A DNA stretch of 64,000 bases from Elymus sibiricus (lineage: Eukaryota > Streptophyta > Magnoliopsida > Poales > Poaceae). The notes below the pieces were generated by a model that was not told the origin of the DNA, ran no database searches, and worked only from the letters and a program-made list of their open reading frames with translations. Made by a program: the position numbers and the translations under genes. Of the stretch, positions 36,222 through 47,192 are shown piece by piece; positions within the stretch are counted from its first letter, which is position 1; each line of letters begins with the position of its first letter. The stretch lies in NCBI GenBank assembly GCA_039707655.1, contig CM077666.1, positions 396,695,886-396,759,885 on the forward strand, in the 5' to 3' direction.

Positions 36222-37713
36222 TGATACGTCCATTTTGCATCATGTTTTGCTACTGTTATTTATAGTGTTTTTAATCAATATAATACTTTGTGGAGCAATT
36301 CTAATGCCTTTTCTCTCTTAATATGCAAGATTTACACAAAGAGGGAGAATGCCGGCAGCTAGAATTCTGGACCTGAAAAAGCTATGTCAGAGATACCCAT
36401 TCTGCACATCTCCAAATGAGAAGAAATTTCACGAAGAATTATTTTGGAATATATAAAAAATACTGGAATCAAGAAGTACCAGAGGGGGCCACCCAGGTGC
36501 CCACGAGGCACCAGGGCGCGCCACCCCCCCCAGGCAGTCCTTTGGCCCCCATTTTCTGGTATATAAGTCATTTTGACCTAGAAAAAATAGAGAGAAGACT
36601 TTTGGGACGGTGCGCCGCCGTCTCGAGGCGGAACTTGGGCAGGAGCACTTTTGCTCTCCGGCGGAAAGATTCTGCCGGGGATACTTCCCTCCGGGACGGG
36701 GAAATCGTCGCCATCGACATCACCAGTGATCCTCTCATCATGGGAGGACCAATCTTCATCAACATCTTCACCAGCACCATCTCATCTCAAACCCTAGTTC
36801 ATCTCTTGTATTCAATCTTTGTCTCAAAACCTCATATTGGTACCTATGGGTTGCTAGTAGTGTTGATTACATCTCGTAGTTGATGCTAGTTGGTTTATTT
36901 GGTGGAAGATTATATGTTTAGATCTATTATGCTATTCAATACCTCTATGATCTTGGATATGAACATGATTTGTGACTAGTTACTTTTGTTCTTGAGGACA
37001 TGGGAGAAGTCTTGTCTTAAGTAATCATGTGAATTTGGTATTCGTTCGATATTTTGATGATGTGTATGTTGTTGATTCCCTTAGTGGTGTCGTGTGAACG
37101 TCGACTACATGAAACTTCACCATCTTTGGGCCTAAGGGAATGCATTGTGGAGTAGTAATTAGATGATGGGTTGCTAGAGTGACAGAAGCTTAAACCCTAG
37201 TTTATGCGCTATTCCGTAAGGGGCTGATTTGGATCCATATGTTTAATGCTATGGTTAGAGTTATCTTAATTCTTCTTTCGTAGTTGGGGATGCTTGCGAG
37301 AGGGGGTAATCATAAGAGGGAGGCTTGTTCAAGTAAGAACAGCACCCAAGCACTGGTCCACCCACATATCAAATTATCAAAGTAGCGAACGCGAATCAAA
37401 CAAACATGATGAAAGTGACTAGATGAAATTCCCATGTGTCCTCAAGAATGCTTTACATACTATAAGAGATTGTTCCGGCTTGTCCTTTGCTACAAAAAGG
37501 ATTGGGCCAACTTGCTGCACTCTTTGTTACTATTGCTACTTGTCACTTGTTACAAATTATCTTGCTATCAAACTACTCGTTACCGATAATTTCAGTGCTT
37601 GCAGAAAACACCTTGCTGAAAACCGCTTGTCATTTCCTTCTGCTCCTCGTTGGGTTCGACACTCTTACTTATCGAAAGGACTACGATTGATCCCCTATAC
37701 TTGTGGGTCATCA
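36222..37713 (+). repeat. 3' LTR of the Sabrina-like element (1,492 bp)
   Basis: TGATACGTCC...GGGTCATCA. It has a TATATAAG box at 36560-36567 and is followed by target duplication ACTAT. It lacks 32 bases relative to the 5' LTR, between CAGGC and AGTCC near 36535, which removes one arm of the GC-rich hairpin. Confidence 0.9.
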
Positions 37714-37829
37714 ACTATCTCCAAGCCTAGGTCCGTCTCATCCCATAACGGATCCAGAGGATTCGCGGGATGCTCATCCTCCTCCTCTCCAAAATTGAAC
37801 ACGAGGGGGTGCTCCTCCGGTTGCGCCAT
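37714..37829 (-). pseudogene. 5' half of the split host gene (acidic N-terminus)
   Basis: The minus-strand ATG at 37829 opens MAQPEEHPLVFNFGEEEDE, an acidic N-terminus followed by a Pro/Asp/Leu-rich segment. The frame stays open further up to 37937, but the ATG at 37829 fits better: a TATA box at 37919-37913 lies 84 bases upstream, with C/T-rich leader DNA between. The frame continues across the retrotransposon into 16955-16655, giving a predicted protein of 138 residues. The insertion after codon 39 destroys the gene. Family not recognised. Confidence 0.5.
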
Positions 37830-37912
37830 TGACAAGGGAGTGCTGGTGGATTGGAGATGGGAATGGGAGGTGCCAGAGAGAGATTTGGGGTATAGAGGGT
37901 ACGGCGGCGGTG

Positions 37913-37919
37913 TCTTATA
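37913..37919 (-). promoter_or_regulatory. TATA box of the split host gene
   Basis: Minus-strand TATAAGA with GC-rich DNA upstream and a short pyrimidine-rich leader before the ATG at 37829. The spacing is typical of a plant core promoter. Confidence 0.5.
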
Positions 37920-37937
37920 GCCTGCCGCGGGCGCCAT

Positions 37938-38540
37938 TAAGGAGGAGGTAAGAGCGGCGGCGGGTGGTTAAAGGGCGCGTCTCCCGGTGAGAAAAGTCAC
38001 TGGCACCAGCTTGCATGCCTCCCGGATGCACATGGATGATGCATTGCAGTCTCCGTAATTGGAGAGATTAATGACAGGCAGCCATCATCGGTGGTGCATT
38101 TGATGCCGCGCTTCTTAAATCCCCCGGCAGCAGGAGGCCCGAGGGGGAAGAAGATGAAACTTCTGTCCCGCGCTGGCGGTTGGGGTATGGAGCGAGCTGG
38201 ATTTAAGAGGGGATGGGGAGCACAACGCGAGGCAGTGTCGCCGGCCCCTGGGCGACAGCAGGCAGTCCAGCCGCGCTGGTTTGGGCGGCGAGACAACCAG
38301 CTGAGGGAAGACTGAAGAAGAACGTCAGATGCGAATTTGTTTTTCAGTGGCTCTCGACGGGGTATTTTTTTTAGCTTGCCTCTCCATGATACAACTTGTT
38401 ATTATAGCCTCCCAGTCCATGGCGGACCAGCAGCCCATTTGCTGGGTGGCCCAATCTACAGAAAACAGCACTTCTCAAAGCCCAAAATCAATGCAGTAGT
38501 GTGGTTTTTTAGAGGCCGAAAACAATATGGCCGGGGCTGA
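37938..38540. other. Upstream region of the split host gene
   Basis: Contains a fourth diverged copy of the flank unit (near 38270-38345: CGCTGGTTTGGGCGGCGAGA ... AGACTGAAGAAGAACGTC) and the word CAGCCCATTTGCTGGG (about 38431). Both also occur downstream of the gene at 14747-16600. No gene was found. Confidence 0.5.
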
Positions 38541-41246
38541 ACGAGGTGGTTCAACCGGGTATGGGGTACCGGATGTCAGTCTAAAATATGCTGGGTACCC
38601 TGTGTGTTCGAGCGTGATAATGAGCTGGGTCATTCGGGTAGGATACAGGCGATCTGATCCCATGTAAGTGTTCGTGTGTTAGCAGGCTATCAGTGCTTGC
38701 AAAGACTGAGCAAAAGATAAATAAGAGTTGTTGTGCCCTTGCAACCCTAACAAGCAAGTCCATTCTTCTCGGGACGACGGTGTGCCATGTGACACTCACA
38801 TGTCACAAGCCCACAGCATACAAGTTAACACACCAAGTACAACAGAAAAGGTAAACATTCAGATCAAACTCAGGTTCACAGGATACGTTCTCCTCAAAAG
38901 ATTCACATATACAAGTTCAGCATGTTTATGCCTCAAAATGATTGAGAGATCACAAGCCAATATTCATAACCAACATTCACAATCAACAAAAAAGATTCAC
39001 GTATACAAGTTAAGCATGTTTATGCATCCAAATGATTGAGAGATCACAGCCAATATCCTCCATCGACACACTTTAATTACCTGGGGTGCAAACTGGCTAA
39101 GTGGTGTTCACTCGGTGGTATGTCTTGCTAAAATTAGTGCTTGTCTGAGCAAACTTTCGAGTACATAAGAGGTAGCACAGACCATCTGAACTTTGCTTGT
39201 ACGTTATGCTCATGATGGTGGCCTCGATACCGCGAGAGGTTTGAGCATCTTCGCCACTACTTTCATCCAACTAGTTTACTGGCTCATCTTGGTCCTGTAG
39301 CTTGCCAAAATTCTACCGTGCAGACAAGGAGGCGGTGGACAAAATGAACCACCAAAAGTTTTTTTGTAGTTGAACTGAAATGAAGCATCCCTGGGGTGCA
39401 GACTGGTTAAGTGGTGTTCACTCTGGCACTTCTTCTTGTCAACATCGATGCTTGTCTGCGTGAACTTTGGAGTACATAGGAGCCAGCATAAGTATCTGAC
39501 CATCTGATCTTTTTGTGCAGTTCTATTGAAATCGGCAACGTAACGCTTTGCTTGTAGGGTCTTCCCATTATCTTAATGGCTAAAGGAGGCAGTGAAGGCA
39601 ATGAACCATCCACTGTGATTGCCATGCTTATTATCTACTCGTGGATTAGATTAATCGAAAGGGTGCCAATATTTACAGCAGTCGAGCATCCCTGTTTGCA
39701 CAGATATTGAGAAAGTGAGATTTACTATAATAGCGGCACTAGTTCATTAATGGCTAAAGATAGCAACATAGTAGCCTTGCTTAAAGGGTGGTATTAGTTT
39801 GTTTTATCAGTGGCATAGGCTCATCACACAAAGAATTGGCGTGTACATAAGTTGCATTAGATTAACATGCAAAACTAAAGCACTTTCTCATGACATTAGC
39901 AAACAGTAGCACAATACCAAATTACCAATAGATATGACAAAGAACAATAATCAGGATGAAGGCTGTAGGCCGGTACCAACCTGTGTGAGGAAGCTTATCA
40001 ACTAGTACTTCCTTTGACTGGAAGCAAAGAAAAGTGACTGACAGGAAAGTAAGGAGGTAGTTGAGGCAATGAACCACCCAAAGTCTTTGTGCAGTTCCAC
40101 TAAAATCGAGCATCCCTGTTGGCACATATATAGAGAAAGTGAGATTACTGTACTAGTGGCACTGGTTGATGAAACATACACTAACAAATAGAAGCATCCT
40201 CATTATCTTAATGGGTAAAGATAGCAACATAGTAGCCTTTCTTAAAGAGAGGTATTAGTTTATTTCATCAGTGCCAATTAGCTCAACATGCAAAGCATTG
40301 CCATGTATCATCGGTTGCAAAGATTTAACGTGCAAAGATAAAGCACTTTCTCATGATAGTAGCAAGCACGATACCAATAGAGATGACAGCACACTAATCT
40401 GGATTAAGGACGTAGGCCGGTACCAACCTGTGCGAGGAAATTTATTCAAGTAATTCCAGAAGAGAAGATAAAGTGCTGACAGGAATCATTCAATGGTATC
40501 CTCTTGTGAGATTATATCGAGAGATTATCAAGCACTTCCAGCAGAGTAAAAGCACAGGCTGGAATACAATCCATAGTATCCTCTTGTGCAGTTCCACTAA
40601 AATGTACGATTGACACAACATGATCCCTGTTTGCAGAAGTAAGAACGAGGTGATACCTTCATTAGCTTAGTGAGAAATGATAGAAAGACAATAGCATATT
40701 TACAAGCTTTACGGTAGTTGGCATTTTTATAAGCCATCCATTTGTCTCAATCCAACGGTAGATAAATAGGTAGTACTAGGTAGTACTGGCAAGGAAGTAC
40801 TCAAAAGTACTACTTAACGTGCGGTCAGTACTCAAAATTAGGTGTTTTACCGTTTTTCAATAAGACTTACCATTTAACAAAATTCATAACTAAACAACCA
40901 TGCAGCACATAAATATATGCCATATAGATGTGTTGCTCATTTTTATGTGTACTATCTGCCCAGGTCATTTTATTTATCACTAAAAATCAAGAGCACATTG
41001 CTTTCAGCGGTAAAAAGACCTGTAAGGATAAGAAAGGACGGTACCAGCGAGTGATCCTTCTTCATTTCCTCCTTCTTCTTCTTTGTCTTCATCTTCTTGG
41101 TGTGTTTCCCTTTCTCCTCACCAATTGGTGAAACCAAGGACATGATTGGCCTTCAATGTCATATTTGGTTTTGTAAGTGAGGGGGTACAAGTATACTAAT
41201 AAACAATAGCATTATTTTCTCATGACCCTAGCAAAATAGAGGTGAA
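38541..41246. other. Host DNA with nested direct duplications, no recognised gene
   Basis: Holds a 94-bp tandem duplication (38900-39085), a pair about 310 bp apart (39083 and 39393: GGGGTGCA[AG]ACTGG[CT]TAAGTGG) and a pair about 420-450 bp apart (about 39688-39975 and 40108-40430). On the minus strand there are repeated acceptor-like sites with GGTACCGGCC exon-like pieces near 39975, 40420 and 41040, and a Lys/Glu-rich frame from ATG at about 41142. These may be exons of an unrecognised gene or transposon. I could not assemble a convincing product. Confidence 0.35.
38900..39085. repeat. Two tandem copies of a 94-bp unit
   Basis: GATTCAC[AG]TATACAAGTT[CA]AGCATGTTTATGC... AATGATTGAGAGATCAC is repeated at 38900 and 38994 with a few differences. 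Confidence 0.75.
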
Positions 41247-42298
41247 TGATGTCTACTACACAACTTATTCTTGTAGACTCGTGTTGGGCCTCCAAGCGCA
41301 GAGTTTTGTAGGACAGTAGCAATTTTCCCTCAAGTGGATGACCTAAGGTTTATCAATCCGTGGGAGGCATAGGATGAGGATGGTATCTCTCAAACAACCC
41401 TGCAACCAAATAACAAAGAGTCTCTTGTGTCCCCAACACACCCAATACAATGGCAAATTGTATAGGTGCACTAGTTCGGCGAAGAGATGGTGATCCAAGT
41501 GTAATATGGATAGTAGATGTAAGTTTTTATAATCTGAAAATAAAAAAACAGCAAGGTAGCAAGTAACAAAAGTGAGCACAAACGGTATTGCAATGCTTGA
41601 AAACAAGGCCTAGGGTTCATACTTTCACTAGTGCAATCTCTCAACAATGCTAACATGATTGGATCATATAACAATCCCTCAACGTGCGACAAAGAATCAC
41701 TCCAAAATTCCTATTCACAAGAAATTTTTGTAGGGTACGAAACCACCTCAAAGTTATTCTTTTCAATCAATCTATTGAGCTATTCCTATAAGTGTCACAA
41801 ACAGCCCTAGAGTTCATACTAAAATAACACCATATGATATGCATCAACCAACTCTAATGTCACCTAGATACTCCAATGTCACCACAAGTATCCGTGAGTT
41901 GATTATTCAATATGCATCAAACAATTTCAGATTCATAATATTCAATCCAACACAAAGAACTTCAAAGAGTGCCCCAAGATTTCTACCGGAGAAACTAGGA
42001 CGAAAACATGCAACAACCCCTATGCATAGATTACCCCAATGTCACCTCGGGAATCTGTGAGTTGAGTGCCAAAACATACATCAAGTGAATCAATATAATA
42101 CCCCATTGTCACCACGGGTATTCATATGCAAGACATACATCAAGTGTTCTCAAATCCATAAGAGTATTCAATCCGATAATAGTGAAACCTCAAAGGTAAA
42201 ACTCAATTCATCACAACAAGATAGAGAGGACGATACATCATATGATCCAACTATATTAACAAAGCTCGCGGTACATCAAGATCGTGCCAAATCAAGAA

Positions 42299-42333
<35 letters not shown>

Positions 42334-42926
42334 AAACACATAGCTACTAGTACATACCCTCAGCCCCGAGGGTGAACTACTCCATCCTCGTCATGGAGAC
42401 TGTCGGGATGATGAAGATGGCCTCCGGTGATGATTCCCCCTCCGGCAGGGTGCCGAAAAAGGGCTCCAGATGGGATCTCCTTGGTACAGAGGCTTGCGGC
42501 GGCGTAAAAACTCATCTAGGTTAACTTTCGGGGGTTTATGAATATATAGGATTTTTCAACGTTGGAATCACGCAAAGAGGTGCCACAGGGGACCCACGAG
42601 GCACCAGGGCGCGCCTGGGGGGTGGCTTGCCCAGGTGGCTTGTGGGGCCCCTGTGGCTCTTCTGCTACTCCCCCGAAGCCTCCTGGGTTTGTTTCCTTCC
42701 AGAAAAAATTGTCAAAAAGTTTCGCTGCATTTGGACTTCATTTGATATGGATTTTCTGGAAAACCAAAAACAAGCAGAAAACAGCAACTGGCACTGGGCA
42801 CTAGGTCAATATGTTAGTCCATAAAAATCATATAAAAGCCATATAAAGGTTTACAAAAATCATACAAAACTATAATAAACATGGCATGAATACTTCATAA
42901 ATTATAGATACGTTGGAGACGTATCA
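41247..42926 (-). repeat. 3' LTR of the Fatima-like element (1,680 bp)
   Basis: On the minus strand it starts TGATACGTCTCCAACGTA at 42926 and ends GTAGACATCA at 41247. It contains a (GA)n run at 42302-42331, a TATA-like TATATA at 42548-42543 and a GC-rich block at about 42590-42660, as in the Sabrina-like LTR. Confidence 0.85.
42302..42331. repeat. (GA)n microsatellite, about 15 units
   Basis: A pure run of GAGAGA of about 30 bases inside the Fatima-like LTR. It is a site prone to length change. Confidence 0.9.
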
Positions 42927-45900
42927 GCATCCCCAAGCTTAATTCCTGCTCGTCCTCGAGTAGGTAAATGATAAAAGAAATAATTTATGAAGTGTGAATG
43001 CTAGCATAGTGCATAAGTTTGATCAATGATAATTCCAATCACTTTTTCTAGCATCATTATATATCATAAACAGTAGCTCATCTCATAAAACTTCTCATGA
43101 TCAAGTAGCAAGCTATTCACATGTTAAAGTATAGACCATAAACTTTCTTGAAAACTAACAAACTATGTTTTCAGTCATCAAACAATTGCAATTCATCTTA
43201 TTTTCAGGAAGGGTCTATGTAAGAGCTTTGATTTAGCTAATTCCACATACTCACTATCATTTAGTCTTCCATGATTTCTGACACTCAAAGCATATTTTTA
43301 GAACAAACTGTTTCAGTCAAACACATAGGAAGATAGGGGCTTAATGCTTTGCCTCCCAACTTATTTATCTCATGGATAATGTCAACAATAATAACTCATG
43401 ATCACCTATATTCAACTGGATATATGTGTCTGGATCATTCCCTACCACATGATGCTTGCCCACTAGAGAATAAATAGAGCGGAATAGGGATGAACATTAC
43501 TGACTCTTGCATAAAAGAAAATACAGAAAAGTAAATACAAAAAATTAAAAGATAGGCCCTTCGCAGAGGGAAGCAGAGGTTGTCATGCGCTTTTTATTTT
43601 TGGATGTGCAAGCCCTTAATGCAAAGGAACGTCACATTATATTGCCCCTTGTGATAGCAACCTTTATTATGTAGTCCGTTGCTTTTATGTCTTTACCATC
43701 ACAAGTTCGTACAACGCTTATTTTCCCTTGCAATAAAAGATCATACATATTTTAGGAGCAATTTTTATTGCTTTTTGCACCGATGACAACTTACTTGAAG
43801 GATCTTATTCAATCCATAGGTAGATATGGTGGACACTCATGGCAAGAAACTGGGTTTAAGGGTTTTTGGATGCACAAGTAGTATCTCTACTTAGTACGAA
43901 TTTTTGGCTAGCAAAAGATCCTAAGCAAGCACCACATGTTAGAGGATCCATGACAATATAACTTCTATGTGAATATAAACAAACATAACTCATTACATTG
44001 TCTTCCTTGTCCAACGTCAACTACTTGATCAAGCTTGAAAATAATTAATGGGGGCTCACAATCATAGAAGATGTCCAAGATAGTATATTTATATGTGAAA
44101 TTTTCTCTTCCTTCAAAATTCTTTCATGAATTGTTCAAGTGACCAATGCTATGTTTGTTAACTTTCAATAAATTTTACCACTTATACTTCTTATATGTGA
44201 AGTCACTACTCCCCATGGGACAAGCATACGAAGCATATAAATTTCAACTTTATGATATTCAATTCATTTCAACAATTTACTCATATGATATAAGTGAAGA
44301 ACAAGAGTAAATGACAAACTACTCCAAAAAGATATAAGTGAAGACCAAATGAGTAGTTAAGTAAATAGGTAGCTATGTGAGGACTCTCTCTCATTTAAAA
44401 ATTTCAGATTTTAAGTATTTTATTCAAACAGCAAAGAAAACAAAATAAAATGACATTCCAAGAATAGCACAACTCATGTGAAGAAGCAAAAACTTTGGCT
44501 CAACCAAGACTAACCGATAATTGTTGATGAAGAAAGGTGGGATACCTATCGGGGCATCCCCAAGCTTAGATGCTTGAGACTTCTCGAAATATTACATTGG
44601 GATGCCTTGTGCATCCCCAAGCTTGAGCTTTTGTGTCTCCTTAATTCCTCTCATATCACGGTTTCCCTAAATCTTAAATACTTCACTCACACAAAACTCA
44701 ACAAGAACTCGTGAGATAAGTTAGTATAAATCAACTCAAAACCTTAACATTCTCTATTGTAGAAAATTACTAAAATTATAATTAAACATTGCATACTAAA
44801 TGCCTCTGCATATTTAATACTCCCATCCACACATTAAACAAGCAACATATGCAAACAATGCAACTATAACCGAAATCTGCCAAAACAGAACAGTCTGTAA
44901 AGGGGGAATAAGAATTCATAGTTTACTAACTCCAAAAATTCTGAAAAATTACCACGTGATAGAGAACTCATGCATGCTTGTTGTGTAAAAATTTCATATT
45001 TTTATCATGTTCTTACTATTCAGGAATATTCTGAACATAACAGAAAACTTTCTGTTTTCAAACAGCAACACATAAACTTGCAAACTAGGCATGGTAAAGG
45101 CTATAATTGGCATTTTATTGAACTAAAAAGATACAAAACATGATTATTTATATAAGCAAGCAAATCTCAACAAAATAAAATGATGCTCCAAGCAAAACTC
45201 ATATTATGTGACGAATAAAAATATAGCTCCAAGTAAGGTTACTGATAATGTTGAAGACGGAAGAGGGGATGCCTTCCGGGGCATCCCCAAACTTAGTTGC
45301 TTGGGTATCCCTTGAATATTACCTTGGGGTGCCTTGGGCATCCCCAAGATTAGGGTCTTGCCGCTCCTTATTCTCCTCATATCGATATCTCACCCAAAAC
45401 TTGAAAACTTCAATCACACAAAACTTAACGGAACTTCGTGAGATAGATTAGTATGATAAAAATAAATCATCCACTTAGATCCTGTCAAGACAAGATTCAT
45501 AATTGTTCTCACATAATTCCTACTGTATTCTATCATTTCCACAATTTATATTACTCAATATAAGCTATGGAAACACTAAAACAAGCAAACTATGCATCGA
45601 AAACAGAATCTGTCAAAAACAGAACAGTGTGTAGTAAGCGATTTAAAAACCGTACTTATGTACCTCAAAAAATTCTGAAAAACTAGGAAAACGTAAAAAA
45701 TTTGTAACCAAATACTCTGTAAAAATTTCAGAATTTTATCATGCTCCAGTACAGAATAGAAATTCCAGCACTGGATGCAAAAGATTCTGTTTTTGCACAT
45801 AATCGAATCAACAAGTATCCACACTATCCCAAAGGCTTTGCTTGGCACATTATTGAAAGAAAACATATAAAACATGATTACTACAGTAGCTTAATCATGT

Positions 45901-46033
45901 GGACACACAAAAAAAGTAGGTACAAATATTGGGTTGTCTCCCAACAAGCGCTTTTCTTTAATGCCTTTTAGCTAGGCATGATGATTTTAATGATGCTCAC
46001 ATAAAAATAAAGAATTGGAACATAAAGAGAGCA
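42927..46033 (-). other. 3' non-coding internal region of the Fatima-like element
   Basis: AT-rich. It begins with the polypurine tract (GCATCCCCAAGCTT, 42927-42940). Copies of the same word lie at 44554, 44611, 45281 (one change) and 45338 (one change). About 44520-45230 and 45240-45970 are two diverged copies of a unit of about 700 bp. About 43560-44000 matches the 3' region of the Sabrina-like element. No gene. Confidence 0.65.
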
Positions 46034-47192
46034 TCATGAATCATATGTTCCTCTATCATAATAATTTTCAGTAGCATCATGAATGGATTCATCAATATAG
46101 CTATCATGTAAAGCATTCTTTTCATGATCCACAAGCATAGAATTTTTATTATTCTCCACATAAGCAAATTTCTTCTCATCAAACATAGCATCCCCAAGCT
46201 TGTGGCTTTGCATATCATAAGCATAATCACTTTCATCATTAATAGTATGAATAGCACCAATAGTATAATAATTATCATCATAATTTTCTAAGTTGGTGCC
46301 AAAAAGATTCTCAAGATTATAAGAAGTATCATTATCTTCCCAATCATAATTATCACAACAAGTAATAGGTATAATAAAATCATCATCAATAGCTCCTTCG
46401 GAAATTATGCCATAAGACAAAGAAGCAATATCATCATCAAGTGTATCATCTTCCACAAGTATTTTTGATTCATTCTCATGAAGCACAACAATAATAGGAG
46501 CAACATTATTTGGGAGAGATACCTTTTTACCTCTACTTTTCCTTCTTTTCTTTTTCTTTACCACATTATGTGTGGGTTTATTTAATTCTTCCGTGCTTCT
46601 TATTGAAGAGATTGGTTGGATAGGAAGCTCCTCCTCATTACCTATTTCATCATGAGAGAAAATAGGAGGGAAAGGGGGAATATTTACCCTTCCATTAGTA
46701 TTTCTTTTATATTCTATTTGTTTTCCCATTTTTCTATAGTTGGCTATATAAGCATTCTCATTGCAATTTACCACACAAAATGTATAGATTTCCTTTAGAT
46801 TAGTTTCAATGTCATCCGTGAAAATGAATACTTCAAACCAACTATTTTTATGTGTCAATTCTTCACACCCCAAAAATAGAATAAGCTCATTATAAAGTTC
46901 AAGGGTGGTCAAGTTATTGCAATATTTGGCCATGATTTGATCATGAAAAAGTATGCATTGAAAATTAAGATGACCAACCTTATTGCAAAGTTCACAAGTA
47001 ATGGGATAAAGAGAGCTTAATTTTGTAGCAAATTTATCTATCACTTTGAGCAAAAAATTGGTTCTATCATATTTATGCTTCTTACAAAATCTATCATCCC
47101 TATAAGGCATGTCTTCACAAACTTTATGCACTCCACAAAAATTGACATGCTTATAAGAAACATTTTTGTCATGACTAGTGCAATTGTTGTGG
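46034..47192 (-). pseudogene. Gag-like ORF of the Fatima-like element, N-terminus cut off by element X
   Basis: A minus-strand frame open from the X insertion point (47192) to the stop at 46034; no true start is present because the 5' part lies beyond X. The protein has a CCHC knuckle (CELCNKVGHLNFQC, CX2CX4HX4C), a basic KKKKRRKSRGKK stretch and a long acidic, Asp/Asn/Tyr-rich tail. The knuckle indicates a gag relative. The acidic tail is unlike ordinary gag and no protease follows, so the element is probably non-autonomous. The codon use is AT-rich like the Sabrina-like polyprotein. A polypurine-tract-like word lies inside the coding part at 46188-46201. Confidence 0.6.

Larger units (their letters stand above)
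16961..37713 (+). mobile_element. Complete Sabrina-like (Athila-lineage) Ty3/gypsy element, carrying element B
   Basis: The 5' LTR is 16961-18484 and the 3' LTR 36222-37713. It has a primer site for tRNA-Asp, one gag-pol frame, a third ORF, a polypurine tract at 36208-36221 and target duplication ACTAT on both sides. Without the 10.5 kb element B (25380-35873 plus one GAGTG) it is about 10.25 kb. The protein opening, primer site and LTR text fit Sabrina/WHAM-type elements of barley and wheat. In the first 340 bases the two LTRs differ at roughly 12 positions (my count), so it is a fairly recent insertion. Confidence 0.9.
41247..47192 (-). mobile_element. Fatima-like (Athila-lineage) gypsy element, 3' part
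   Basis: Minus orientation. 3' LTR 41247-42926, polypurine tract 42927-42940 and 4.25 kb of internal DNA with a gag-like frame, interrupted at 47192 by element X. No RT or integrase was seen in the visible part, so the copy is probably non-autonomous or internally rearranged. The LTR text (TGATACGTTGGAGACG-type ends) is one of the commonest in wheat. The family name is from memory. The outer target duplication next to it would be GTGAA (41242-41246). Confidence 0.75.
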
